The notes beneath the pieces are model-generated. The model saw only the letters and a list, made by a program, of their open reading frames with translations. It did no database searches and was not told the DNA's origin. From Glycomyces sp. YM15 (GTDB lineage Bacteria > Actinomycetota > Actinomycetes > Mycobacteriales > Micromonosporaceae): 64,000 nt of DNA. The stretch lies in the NCBI RefSeq assembly GCF_016918015.1, contig NZ_JAERMK010000002.1, positions 1 through 64,000 of the forward strand, read 5' to 3'. A program made the translations under genes and the position numbers. Within the stretch, counting starts at the first letter, position 1, and every line of letters starts with the position of its first letter. Positions 9,871 to 16,983 of the stretch are shown here, in pieces.

Positions 9871-11150
9871 GCACGGATACCAAGACCCCCACCGCCGACG
9901 AGCCTGAGGCGGGCGAGACCCCGGAATCGAAGCCGAACTTCATGCGGCTCTTCGGCCGCTACCTGACCGAGGCGAACTCGGTCATGGTCACGATCTACTC
10001 CCTGCTGCTGGCGTTCCTCATCGGCGCGATCCTCCTCATCGTCTCCGACGAGTACACCCGCTCGACGTTCTCCTACTTCTTCTCCCGCCCCCAGGACGCC
10101 TGGTACGCCTCCCGGGACCTGATCGTCGAGTCCTACACGGCCCTGTTCGAGGGCGCGATCCTCAACCTGAGCACGCTCGACCGGTACGCCGCCGGGACCG
10201 CCGAGTTCGGCGACCTGCTGCGGCCGCTGTCCGAGACGCTCACCTACGCGACCCCGCTGATCTTCACCGGCCTCGCCGTCGGCCTCGCGTTCCGCGCCGG
10301 GCTGTTCAACATCGGCGCCCAGGGCCAGCTGATCTTCGGCATGATGGGCGCGCTCATCATCGGCTTCGCCCTCGACCTCCCGGCCGTGATCCACCTGCCG
10401 CTCGCGGTCATCGCCGGTGCGCTCGCGGGCGCCGCGTTCGGCGCCGTCCCCGGCGTCCTCAAGGCGACCACGGGCGCCCACGAGGTCATCTCCTCGATCA
10501 TGCTCAACAACATCGCGGCGCTGTTCCTGGTGTGGGCCATCAGCACCGAATTCCTCCACTCGGAGACGAAGACGGACCTCATCACCAAGCCGGTGGACGA
10601 GTCGGCGGTCATGCCGAAGCTCCTCTCCGGGCTCAGCGAGAGCCTGCGCGTCAACTGGGCGCTGCTGATCGGCATCGGCGCCGCGGTGTTCACCTGGTGG
10701 CTGCTCTCGCGATCCACGTTCGGGTTCCGCATCCGCGCCGTCGGCTTCAACGAGCACGCCTCCGCGACCGCGGGCATGCGCATCGGCTCGACGTACACGA
10801 CCACGATGGCCGTCGCGGGCGGGCTCGCGGGCCTCGCGGGCGCGGCCCTGTCGCTGGGCGTCGGCTCCGCTGGCATCACCACGAACACCGCCCTGGAGTA
10901 CGGCTTCGACGGCATCACCGTCGCGCTCCTCGGCCGCGCCAAGCCCGGCGGCATCGTCGCGGCGGCGCTCCTGTTCGGCGCGTTGAAGGCCGGGGCCCTG
11001 TCGGCCCAGCCGGACGTGCCGGTCGACATCTCCACGCTGCTGCAGGCGACGATCGTGCTCTTCATCGCCGCTCCCGCACTGGTCAAGGCGATCCTGCACC
11101 TGCGCACGCCGCGCGGCGGCCTGGTCACCCTCGAAGCGAAAGGCTGGTGA
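9867..11150 (+). CDS. Nucleoside ABC transporter permease 1
   Basis: A 427-residue BPD_transp_2-type (RbsC-like) permease with a hydrophilic N-terminus of about 45 residues and roughly ten membrane segments. The conserved FNIGAQGQLIFGMMGA and the EVISSIMLNNIAALFL stretch are hallmarks of the YufP/NupP subfamily. It pairs with the second permease to form the membrane channel of the importer. A four-base ATGA overlap with the ATPase gene indicates coupling. Confidence 0.9.
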   Translation: MSTDTKTPTADEPEAGETPESKPNFMRLFGRYLTEANSVMVTIYSLLLAFLIGAILLIVSDEYTRSTFSYFFSRPQDAWYASRDLIVESYTALFEGAILNLSTLDRYAAGTAEFGDLLRPLSETLTYATPLIFTGLAVGLAFRAGLFNIGAQGQLIFGMMGALIIGFALDLPAVIHLPLAVIAGALAGAAFGAVPGVLKATTGAHEVISSIMLNNIAALFLVWAISTEFLHSETKTDLITKPVDESAVMPKLLSGLSESLRVNWALLIGIGAAVFTWWLLSRSTFGFRIRAVGFNEHASATAGMRIGSTYTTTMAVAGGLAGLAGAALSLGVGSAGITTNTALEYGFDGITVALLGRAKPGGIVAAALLFGALKAGALSAQPDVPVDISTLLQATIVLFIAAPALVKAILHLRTPRGGLVTLEAKGW

Positions 11151-11155
11151 GCCCC

Positions 11156-12433
11156 ATGGCAGTGGACACCATGACCGCCTCACCGGCGCTCGTCGACGAG
11201 AGCGTCCCGGTCCGCTACGCGAAGGCGGGCGCCGTCTTCGCCGCGCTCGGCCTCTTCGTGCTGATCGTCGCGTTCGCGGTGGTCGGCGGGGACGACACGA
11301 CCCTGGTCAGGTTCGACCGGACCCTCACCGACGCCGAGTGGGCCATGCCCACCACCGTCGTGATGGCGATCCTCGGCGCGCTCACGGCCGCTGCGGGCGC
11401 CTGGATGCTCGCGGGGGTCCCGAAGCGCCGCTTCAAGCTCGTCTCCGCGATCGCGGTGACCGCGTTCGTGTTCAGCCTGCTGATCTGGGCCTACTCGCAG
11501 CCGGGCACCGTGTTCCGGGCCGAGTCGATCCTCGCCGGGGCGCTGTTCCTCTCGCTCCCCTACCTGTTCGGCGCCCTCTCCGGCGTCGTGTGCGAGCGCT
11601 CGGGCGTCATCAACATCGGCATCGAGGGCCAGTTCCTCATGGGCGCCTTCACCGGCGTCCTGGTCGCGAACATCACCGGGAACGTGTACGCCGGCATGGT
11701 CGGCGCGATGGTCGCGGGTCTCCTCTCGACGATGCTGCTCGCCCTCCTGGCCACCAAGTACCAGGTCAACCAGGTCGTCGTCGGCGTCATCCTCAACCTG
11801 CTGGCGCTGGGCTTCACCAGCTTCATGTACGACCAGCTCAAGAAGGCCGAGGGCCTCAACAGCGCTTTCTCGATCCCGACCATCTCGTGGGGGCCGCTCG
11901 CGGACATCCCGGTGATCGGCCCGGTCCTCTTCAACCAGAAGATCTTCGTCTACATCGGACTCGTTCTGGTGGCCGTGGTCTGGTTCCTGCTCTACCGCAC
12001 CCGCTGGGGCCTGCGCACCCGCGCGGTGGGCGAGCACCCGGCCGCCGCGGACTCCATGGGCGTCAACGTGAACCGCCTCCGGTACTGGAACGTCACCCTC
12101 GCGGGTCTCATCTCCGGTTTCGGCGGCGCCTGGTTCACCATCGCGAACTCCCTGGCGTTCAGCAAGAACATGACCGCCGGGCTCGGGTTCGTGGCGCTCG
12201 CCGTCATGATCGTGGGCCGCTGGAACCCGCTCGGCGTGCTCGCCGGCGCGCTCATCTTCGGCTTCACCACGCAGGTCGCCCGCGACCTCGACGCCTCGGG
12301 CGGCTCGGTCGTCCCCGGCGAGTTCCTGCAGATGCTCCCGTACGCGGTCACGCTCGTGGTCGTCGCCGGGCTCATCGGCAAGGCCAAGGCCCCCGCGGCC
12401 GACGGCGTGCCGTACAACCCGGGGGACAAGTAG
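11156..12433 (+). CDS. Nucleoside ABC transporter permease 2
   Basis: A 425-residue membrane protein, second channel subunit (YufQ/NupQ-like), with ERSGVINIGIEGQFLMGAF and about ten hydrophobic segments. The ATG at 11156 has GGTGAG just upstream. An alternative GTG at 11147 would overlap the preceding stop as GTGA, adding three residues; both are plausible. The next gene, cytidine deaminase, begins two bases after the stop, so uptake and catabolism are cotranscribed. Confidence 0.9.
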   Translation: MAVDTMTASPALVDESVPVRYAKAGAVFAALGLFVLIVAFAVVGGDDTTLVRFDRTLTDAEWAMPTTVVMAILGALTAAAGAWMLAGVPKRRFKLVSAIAVTAFVFSLLIWAYSQPGTVFRAESILAGALFLSLPYLFGALSGVVCERSGVINIGIEGQFLMGAFTGVLVANITGNVYAGMVGAMVAGLLSTMLLALLATKYQVNQVVVGVILNLLALGFTSFMYDQLKKAEGLNSAFSIPTISWGPLADIPVIGPVLFNQKIFVYIGLVLVAVVWFLLYRTRWGLRTRAVGEHPAAADSMGVNVNRLRYWNVTLAGLISGFGGAWFTIANSLAFSKNMTAGLGFVALAVMIVGRWNPLGVLAGALIFGFTTQVARDLDASGGSVVPGEFLQMLPYAVTLVVVAGLIGKAKAPAADGVPYNPGDK

Positions 12434-12435
12434 TG

Positions 12436-12822
12436 ATGGCCGACATCGACTGGGACGCCTTGCGCGAGAAGGCTCGCGAGGCCATGCGCCGCGCGTACGC
12501 CCCGTACTCGAAGTTCCCGGTCGGCGTCGCCGGTCTCGTCGACGACGGCCGGATCGTCTCCGGCTGCAACGTCGAGAACGCCTCGTACGGCCTGACCCTG
12601 TGCGCCGAGTGCGGCATGGTCTCCCAGCTCGCGGCCACCGGCGGCGGGCGCCTGGTCGCGATCGCCTGCGTCGACCGCGCAGGACAACCCCTCACCCCCT
12701 GCGGCCGGTGCCGACAGCTCCTCTACGAGCACGGCGGCGCCGAGTGCCTGGTGGACGCCGCGCAGGAGCCGACCACCGTGGGGGCCCTGCTCCCAGGTGC
12801 GTTCGGCCCCGAATACCTGTAG
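12436..12822 (+). CDS. cdd: Cytidine deaminase
   Basis: A 128-residue homotetrameric-type zinc deaminase converting cytidine and deoxycytidine to uridine and deoxyuridine. The catalytic CAEC motif (C and proton-shuttling Glu) and the PCGRCRQ motif supply the three cysteine ligands of the compact bacterial enzyme; NVENASYG binds the ribose. Length matches the short T-CDA class. A GTG directly before the ATG could be an alternative start. It lies between the nucleoside permease and thymidine phosphorylase. Confidence 0.95.
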   Translation: MADIDWDALREKAREAMRRAYAPYSKFPVGVAGLVDDGRIVSGCNVENASYGLTLCAECGMVSQLAATGGGRLVAIACVDRAGQPLTPCGRCRQLLYEHGGAECLVDAAQEPTTVGALLPGAFGPEYL

Positions 12823-12827
12823 GGAGA

Positions 12828-12849
12828 GGGCGGGTCACCTGACCCGCCC
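12828..12849. terminator. Palindromic stem-loop between cdd and the thymidine phosphorylase gene
   Basis: GGGCGGGTCA (12828-12837) pairs perfectly with TGACCCGCCC (12840-12849), directly after the cdd stop. There is no U-tract. It may partly terminate the transport operon or protect the upstream mRNA; the downstream gene keeps its own ribosome site. Confidence 0.5.
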
Positions 12850-12894
12850 ACTCACATCCGGTCCTCGAATTCCATTGTCTGTGAGGGAAATCCA

Positions 12895-14169
12895 ATGATC
12901 ACCGCTGTAGACGTCATCCGCACCAAACGGGACGGCGGCGAACTCTCGACCGCCCAGATCGACTGGCTCATCGACGCCTACACCAAGGGTCTCGTCGCCG
13001 ACGAGCAGATGTCGGCCCTGGCCATGGCGATCTTCCTCAATGGAGCGAAGCCGCGCGAGATCGCCGACTGGACCGCCGCGATGATCCACTCGGGAATAAC
13101 CCTCGACCTTTCGACCGTGGGCAAACCGTGCGTGGACAAGCACTCCACGGGTGGCGTGGGCGACAAGATCACCCTCCCGCTGGCCCCGCTCGTCGCGGTC
13201 TTCGACGTCGCGGTTCCGCAGCTCTCGGGCCGCGGCCTCGGCCACACCGGCGGCACGCTCGACAAGCTCGAGTCGATCCCGGGATTCCAGGTCGACATGA
13301 CCGAGGCCGCGGTCATCGAGCAGCTCAAAGGCATCGGTGCCGTCATCTGCGCCGCCACCGGCGACCTCGCCCCGGCCGACAAGAAGCTGTACGCCCTGCG
13401 CGACATCACCTCCACTGTGGAGGCCATTCCGCTCATCGCGTCCTCGATCATGTGCAAGAAGATCGCCGAGGGCGCGGACGCCATCGTCCTCGACGTCAAG
13501 GTCGGCTCGGGCGCCTTCATGAAGGACTTCGCCCAAGCCCGTGAACTCGCAGAGACCATGGTCCGCCTCGGCAAGGACCACGACGTCGACACCCGCGCGC
13601 TGCTCACCGATATGTCGATCCCCTTGGGCCGCACCGCGGGCAACGCCCTTGAAGTGCGCGAGTCCGTCGAGGTCCTGGCCGGCGGCGGCCCCGAGGACGT
13701 CGTGGAGCTGACCGTGGCCCTCGCCAAGGAGATGCTCGCCGCCGCGGGCCGGATGGACGTCGACCCGGCGGCCGCTCTGAAAGACGGCCGCGCGATGGAC
13801 GTCTGGCGCAAGATGATCGCCGCCCAGGGCGGCGAGGTCGACGCCGACCTGCCGGTCGCGCACGAATTCGAGGAGATCAAGGCCGACACCGGCGGCTTCA
13901 TCTCGGAGATGGACGCCTACGCGGTCGGCGTCGCCGCCTGGCGTCTCGGTGCGGGCCGTGAACGCCAGGGCCAGCCCGTCCAGGCCGGCGCCGGTATCGA
14001 GATTCTCAAGACCGTCGGCGAACGCGTGGCGGCGGGCGAGGCGGTCTTCCGCCTCCACACCGACACCCCGGCGCGCTTCCCCGCGGCGATGGAGACCCTT
14101 GCGGGCCAGTGGAAGATCGGAGCAGAGCCCGCCAAGCGCGGCCCGATCATCCTCGACCGCATCGTCTAG
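12895..14169 (+). CDS. deoA: Thymidine/pyrimidine-nucleoside phosphorylase
   Basis: The 424-residue enzyme cleaves thymidine (and perhaps uridine) with phosphate to base plus (deoxy)ribose-1-phosphate. The phosphate-binding loop DKHSTGGVGDK (about 81-91) and the RGLGHTGGTLDKLESIPGF signature are intact. GAGGGAAA precedes the ATG. Its place after the importer and cytidine deaminase completes a pyrimidine nucleoside salvage route. deoA and pdp products cannot be separated by eye. Confidence 0.92.
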   Translation: MITAVDVIRTKRDGGELSTAQIDWLIDAYTKGLVADEQMSALAMAIFLNGAKPREIADWTAAMIHSGITLDLSTVGKPCVDKHSTGGVGDKITLPLAPLVAVFDVAVPQLSGRGLGHTGGTLDKLESIPGFQVDMTEAAVIEQLKGIGAVICAATGDLAPADKKLYALRDITSTVEAIPLIASSIMCKKIAEGADAIVLDVKVGSGAFMKDFAQARELAETMVRLGKDHDVDTRALLTDMSIPLGRTAGNALEVRESVEVLAGGGPEDVVELTVALAKEMLAAAGRMDVDPAAALKDGRAMDVWRKMIAAQGGEVDADLPVAHEFEEIKADTGGFISEMDAYAVGVAAWRLGAGRERQGQPVQAGAGIEILKTVGERVAAGEAVFRLHTDTPARFPAAMETLAGQWKIGAEPAKRGPIILDRIV

Positions 14170-14183
14170 ACACTCGCACCATC

Positions 14184-14215
14184 AAGGGCGGCGCCGCGAA
14201 AGCGATGCCGCCCTT
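14184..14215. terminator. Bidirectional terminator-like stem-loop
   Basis: AAGGGCGGC (14184-14192) pairs with GCCGCCCTT (14207-14215) across a 14-nt loop, between the converging thymidine phosphorylase gene and the small gene ending at 14239. It could serve both transcripts. Confidence 0.55.
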
Positions 14216-14238
14216 GGCATTACCAGCGCTTCGCAGTG

Positions 14239-14532
14239 CTACATGCGGGCGATCCGCCTGGCGAGGCCTTCCACGGCGGACCGCATCGGGTCGGTGCGCC
14301 AACCGGGGTGCCATTCCTCATGGTCGCCGGGTGGTTCGGTGAAGACGGCGATGAGGCGGGGTCCGGCTTTGGTCTGTTCGTCGGACGTGAGCCGGTGAAG
14401 CATCGGGTCGGTGGTGTTGCGGTAGACGGTGAGGCGGACGCGGTCGCCTCCGCCGATGCCGATGGAGAACTCGTCGAGGCGGACCCAGTCGGGTGAGTCG
14501 GCGGTGGTGTCGCGCTTACTCGGCTCGATCAT
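14239..14532 (-). CDS. Small conserved-looking hypothetical protein, cassette gene 3
   Basis: A 97-residue soluble protein starting MIEPSKRD, with the stretch VRLDEFSIGIGGGDRVRLTV and a C-terminal DPMRSAVEGLARRIARM helix. I do not recognise a family. Its start lies 17 bases inside the preceding gene, so the two are probably translated together. The downstream neighbour converges from the nucleoside operon. A longer start upstream is possible but would add a low-complexity Ala/Pro leader. Confidence 0.55.
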   Translation of the reverse strand: MIEPSKRDTTADSPDWVRLDEFSIGIGGGDRVRLTVYRNTTDPMLHRLTSDEQTKAGPRLIAVFTEPPGDHEEWHPGWRTDPMRSAVEGLARRIARM

Positions 14533-14878
14533 CGATGTCTCGCCCTCGGCTCGGTGTGTCGGCTCGTATCGGGCTGGGGCGGCTGATGATGCGGTCGGCA
14601 TAGCGGGTGAGGAAGAACGCGGCGAGCGCGGTGCGCTCGTGGTCGTTCCATTCGGCGGTGCGGTCGGAGTCGACGGTGAGGCGGCCGGTGCCGGTACCGA
14701 TCATTTCGATACGGCCGATGTCGGCGGGTTCGCCGGGATAGAGCTGGCGCAGCAGGATCTGGCCGGGCTCGGAGGCGTGAAGGTAACCGGAGATGACGCG
14801 GAGGCCGAAGACTTCGGTGCCGATCTTGGTGATCGGACTGTCGGCGGCAGGAGTGCCCGTGCAGTCGTGTGTGTTCAT
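14516..14878 (-). CDS. Small hypothetical protein, cassette gene 2
   Basis: A 120-residue soluble protein. The core reads like a compact alpha/beta domain (TEVFGLRVISGYLHA, IEMIGTGTGRLTVDSD, NDHERTALAAFFLTRYADRI); the last 20 residues are Arg/Asp rich. No family recognised. The ATG overlaps the stop of the preceding gene by four bases (ATGA) and its end overlaps the next gene, the pattern of a three-gene unit. Confidence 0.6.
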   Translation of the reverse strand: MNTHDCTGTPAADSPITKIGTEVFGLRVISGYLHASEPGQILLRQLYPGEPADIGRIEMIGTGTGRLTVDSDRTAEWNDHERTALAAFFLTRYADRIISRPSPIRADTPSRGRDIDDRAE

Positions 14879-15228
14879 CGCACCGCCGCGAGTTCGATAT
14901 CCATGTCTGCAAGCGGATCGGCGGGGGATTGGTGGCGCGGGCTGGGCCTTCGACGGTGCCGCGCGGGAGTTCGTCGACGGCGGTTGAGGTCGTCGGCGGT
15001 GAGGTCGCCGGAGTCGAGCGCAGCGGTCTTCCGGGCACGCGAGGCGGTGGAGGCGAAGAGGCCGGCGGCCGACTCGCGGGAGGAGCAGCCGTGGCGGCCC
15101 CATGCCTCGCCCCACCGAATGCGGCGCAGGCGGTCGAAGCCCAGCCAGGTGCGGTAGGGCCGGTGCGGTTGCAGGGCGCTCTTGGCCCGGGCGGGCACAC
15201 GATCGACAGGTACGCTGAGAAGACCCAC
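14875..15228 (-). CDS. Small basic hypothetical protein, cassette gene 1
   Basis: A 117-residue protein starting at GTG 15228 with GCGAGG about seven bases upstream. It is basic, with a WLGFDRLRRIRWGEAWGR segment and a C-terminal Arg/His/Pro-rich run. No family is recognised and codon bias is weaker than in neighbouring genes. Support comes mainly from the ATGA overlap with the following gene. A longer frame exists upstream to 15453 but runs through two large hairpins and is unlikely to be coding. Confidence 0.45.
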   Translation of the reverse strand: MGLLSVPVDRVPARAKSALQPHRPYRTWLGFDRLRRIRWGEAWGRHGCSSRESAAGLFASTASRARKTAALDSGDLTADDLNRRRRTPARHRRRPSPRHQSPADPLADMDIELAAVR

Positions 15229-15255
15229 GAGAAGCCTCGCTTTCTCTGGTGATGC

Positions 15256-15305
15256 GCGGCTCGCGCTGGGTGACTCCGCCAAGAATCCGTCCCAGCGCGG
15301 GCCGC
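15256..15305. repeat. Large inverted repeat A
   Basis: Arms of 15 bp at 15256-15270 and 15291-15305, one of the pairs being G-U if transcribed rightward, with a 20-nt loop. If the leftward cassette is transcribed through it, the hairpin sits in its 5' leader, 28 bases before the GTG. Confidence 0.75.
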
Positions 15306-15353
15306 TTTCTGTGCGGCCGGATTCATTTATGCGCTTGAGTGAAAGCCGTGTCG

Positions 15354-15394
15354 CGGCACGCTCCTTCGGTCCAGGGCTCCGAAGGAGCGTGCCG
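15354..15394. repeat. Large inverted repeat B, perfect 16-bp stem
   Basis: CGGCACGCTCCTTCGG (15354-15369) and CCGAAGGAGCGTGCCG (15379-15394) are perfect complements around a 9-nt loop. No U-tract follows on either strand, so a simple intrinsic terminator is not the obvious reading. Confidence 0.85.
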
Positions 15395-15561
15395 GGCCGC
15401 CGGACGGCTCGCCGCTCGATCCCCACCTGAACGAGCGACCTGCGAGTCAGCACCGTCGCGAACGACCTGGAATCAAATCTGCGACCCCACGGTCAACCAT
15501 GACCGTACGACACAATCGACACCCATGCAAGTTGCATGTAATTCATTTGGGTGAAAGCGAA

Positions 15562-15596
15562 TTGCTGACAGTACTTCACGATGAAATACTCATCGC
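15562..15596 (+). promoter_or_regulatory. Promoter of the XRE regulator, apparently leaderless
   Basis: TTGCTG (-35, 15562-15567), a 17-bp spacer and AATACT (-10, 15585-15590) end six bases before the ATG. With no ribosome site, transcription would begin at or next to the start codon. Confidence 0.65.
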
Positions 15597-16445
15597 ATGA
15601 CTGAGCTGCGAAGCCCCACGGTCAAACGACGCCGCATCGCCAAGGAGCTGGCGCGACTTCGCGAGCAGGCCGGATACAACCGATCCGCCGCAGCCAAGGC
15701 GCTCGACATGAGCCCGGGCAACCTTGGCCGCATCGAGAATCGCGAGATCACCGCCCGACCAGTGGTGGTCCGAGCGATGCTCGCTCTGTACGGTGTGACC
15801 GGTGAAGACGCCGAAGTACTGGTCGAACTCGCCCGTGGCGCGCAAGAGCGCGGCTGGTGGCAGAACTATGGCGATGTCCTCCCCGACTGGTTCAGCTTCT
15901 ATGTCGGCCTGGAAGAGGAGGCCGCTTCGATAGCGACCTACGAATCAGAGATCATGCCGGGCCTGTTCCAGACCACTGACTACGCTCGCGAAATATTTCG
16001 GCTGACAACCGCCGACAGCGACATCGAAGCCAAGATCGACGCGAGGCTGCGCCGCCAACTGATCCTGACCCGGGAGCATCCGGTGGAAGTCGCCGCTGTG
16101 ATCAACGAAGCGGTTCTGCTGCGGCACGTAGGATCGGCCGCTCAGTTCCGAGCGCAACTCGAGCACTTGGCAGACCTCACCGCCCTACCCAACGTCACTG
16201 TCCAGGTCCTGCCGTTCGCAGCGGGAGGTCATCCTGCAATGACCGGACCGTTCATGCTCATCAATTTCCCGGATGCGCTGGATGCGCCGATCGTCTACCT
16301 TGACAACTTCACCCGAGGACAAGTCCTCGAAGAGCCCGAGCACTTCACCGCCTACCAGGATGCTCACGCCAAGCTGCAAAAACAGTCCCTCACACCCAAG
16401 GCGTCCCTCGATCGCATTCGCACCGTCATCAGTAACATCAGCTGA
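15597..16445 (+). CDS. XRE-family HTH regulator with DUF5753 domain
   Basis: A 282-residue protein. Residues 10-65 are an XRE helix-turn-helix (LARLREQAGYNRSAAAKALDMSPGNLGRIE in two helices plus turn). From about 85 to the end is the DUF5753 domain usual in actinomycete regulators, with the ESEIMPGLFQTTDYAR motif near 120. Homologues such as WhiJ-type proteins pair with DUF397 proteins and influence development or antibiotic production in Streptomyces. The DUF397 gene follows 32 bases downstream. Start chosen from the leaderless promoter. Confidence 0.92.
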   Translation: MTELRSPTVKRRRIAKELARLREQAGYNRSAAAKALDMSPGNLGRIENREITARPVVVRAMLALYGVTGEDAEVLVELARGAQERGWWQNYGDVLPDWFSFYVGLEEEAASIATYESEIMPGLFQTTDYAREIFRLTTADSDIEAKIDARLRRQLILTREHPVEVAAVINEAVLLRHVGSAAQFRAQLEHLADLTALPNVTVQVLPFAAGGHPAMTGPFMLINFPDALDAPIVYLDNFTRGQVLEEPEHFTAYQDAHAKLQKQSLTPKASLDRIRTVISNIS

Positions 16446-16477
16446 GAATCAACCGAGCCTGACTCGAGGGTGCTGAC

Positions 16478-16741
16478 ATGAAATCTTCAGTTCAATGGCG
16501 AAAGTCCAGTTACAGCGGTACCGGCAACTGCGTCGAGGTGGCCTGCATTCATACGGCTCCTTGGCGGAAGTCGAGCCGCAGCGGAGGAAACGGCAACTGC
16601 GTCGAGGTCGCCCCGGTGGAGGCGACCGTTGCAGTCCGGGACTCGAAGCTCCCGACCGAGGGCGACTTCCCGCACCTCCTCGTAGACACTGCCACCTGGA
16701 CCGGTCTCGTCACCGCCATGAAGGCCGGCAGTATCGCCTAG
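16478..16741 (+). CDS. DUF397 protein with duplicated N-terminal motif
   Basis: An 87-residue protein, partner of the XRE regulator. DUF397 proteins normally have a single WRKSSxSG..GNCVEVA motif; here it appears twice, at 7-22 (WRKSSYSGTGNCVEVA) and 29-45 (WRKSSRSGGNGNCVEVA), followed by the usual VAVRDSK and FPHLLVDTATWTGLV end. The duplication adds about 22 residues. GAGGGTG precedes the ATG. DUF397 partners are thought to modulate their XRE regulator. Confidence 0.92.
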   Translation: MKSSVQWRKSSYSGTGNCVEVACIHTAPWRKSSRSGGNGNCVEVAPVEATVAVRDSKLPTEGDFPHLLVDTATWTGLVTAMKAGSIA

Positions 16742-16762
16742 CCTGCCCGGCCCGCAAGACAC

Positions 16763-16794
16763 GGCGCGCTTCCCAATGCAAGGGGAAGCGCGCC
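16763..16794 (+). terminator. Terminator after the DUF397 gene
   Basis: GGCGCGCTTCCC (16763-16774) pairs perfectly with GGGAAGCGCGCC (16783-16794), 8-nt loop, followed by TTCAAGTTT. Confidence 0.8.
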
Positions 16795-16983
16795 TTCAAG
16801 TTTCGACCGTAGAGCGTCCGCTGGTGATGTCGTGGCCGCCCGGATCGGATCTCGAAGCACCCGGGCGACTGATGTGGGACCTCCGCGACGAATCGCCCGG
16901 GTCCTCGGACGATGACCGACACGCAGGACCGTTGGGCCGGTCTGCAGGTTGCGAGCGAGAGCCCGGGCCACTAGGCGAGCTTG

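Larger units (their letters stand above)
15229..15596. other. Divergent intergenic region with two large hairpins
   Basis: No convincing gene lies in these 368 bases. The region separates the three-gene cassette (leftward) from the XRE-DUF397 pair (rightward). It holds two long inverted repeats and, at the right end, the promoter of the XRE gene. GC content falls toward 15540-15596. Confidence 0.7.

Noticed and set aside
14529-15326. 265-residue minus-strand frame through the small-gene cassette
   Set aside because: Pro/Arg/Thr-rich shadow; the cassette frames are linked by start-stop overlaps.
15354-15394. Perfect hairpin considered as a CRISPR leader or integrase attachment site
   Set aside because: Single copy, no spacers, no integrase or tRNA nearby; kept only as an unexplained inverted repeat.
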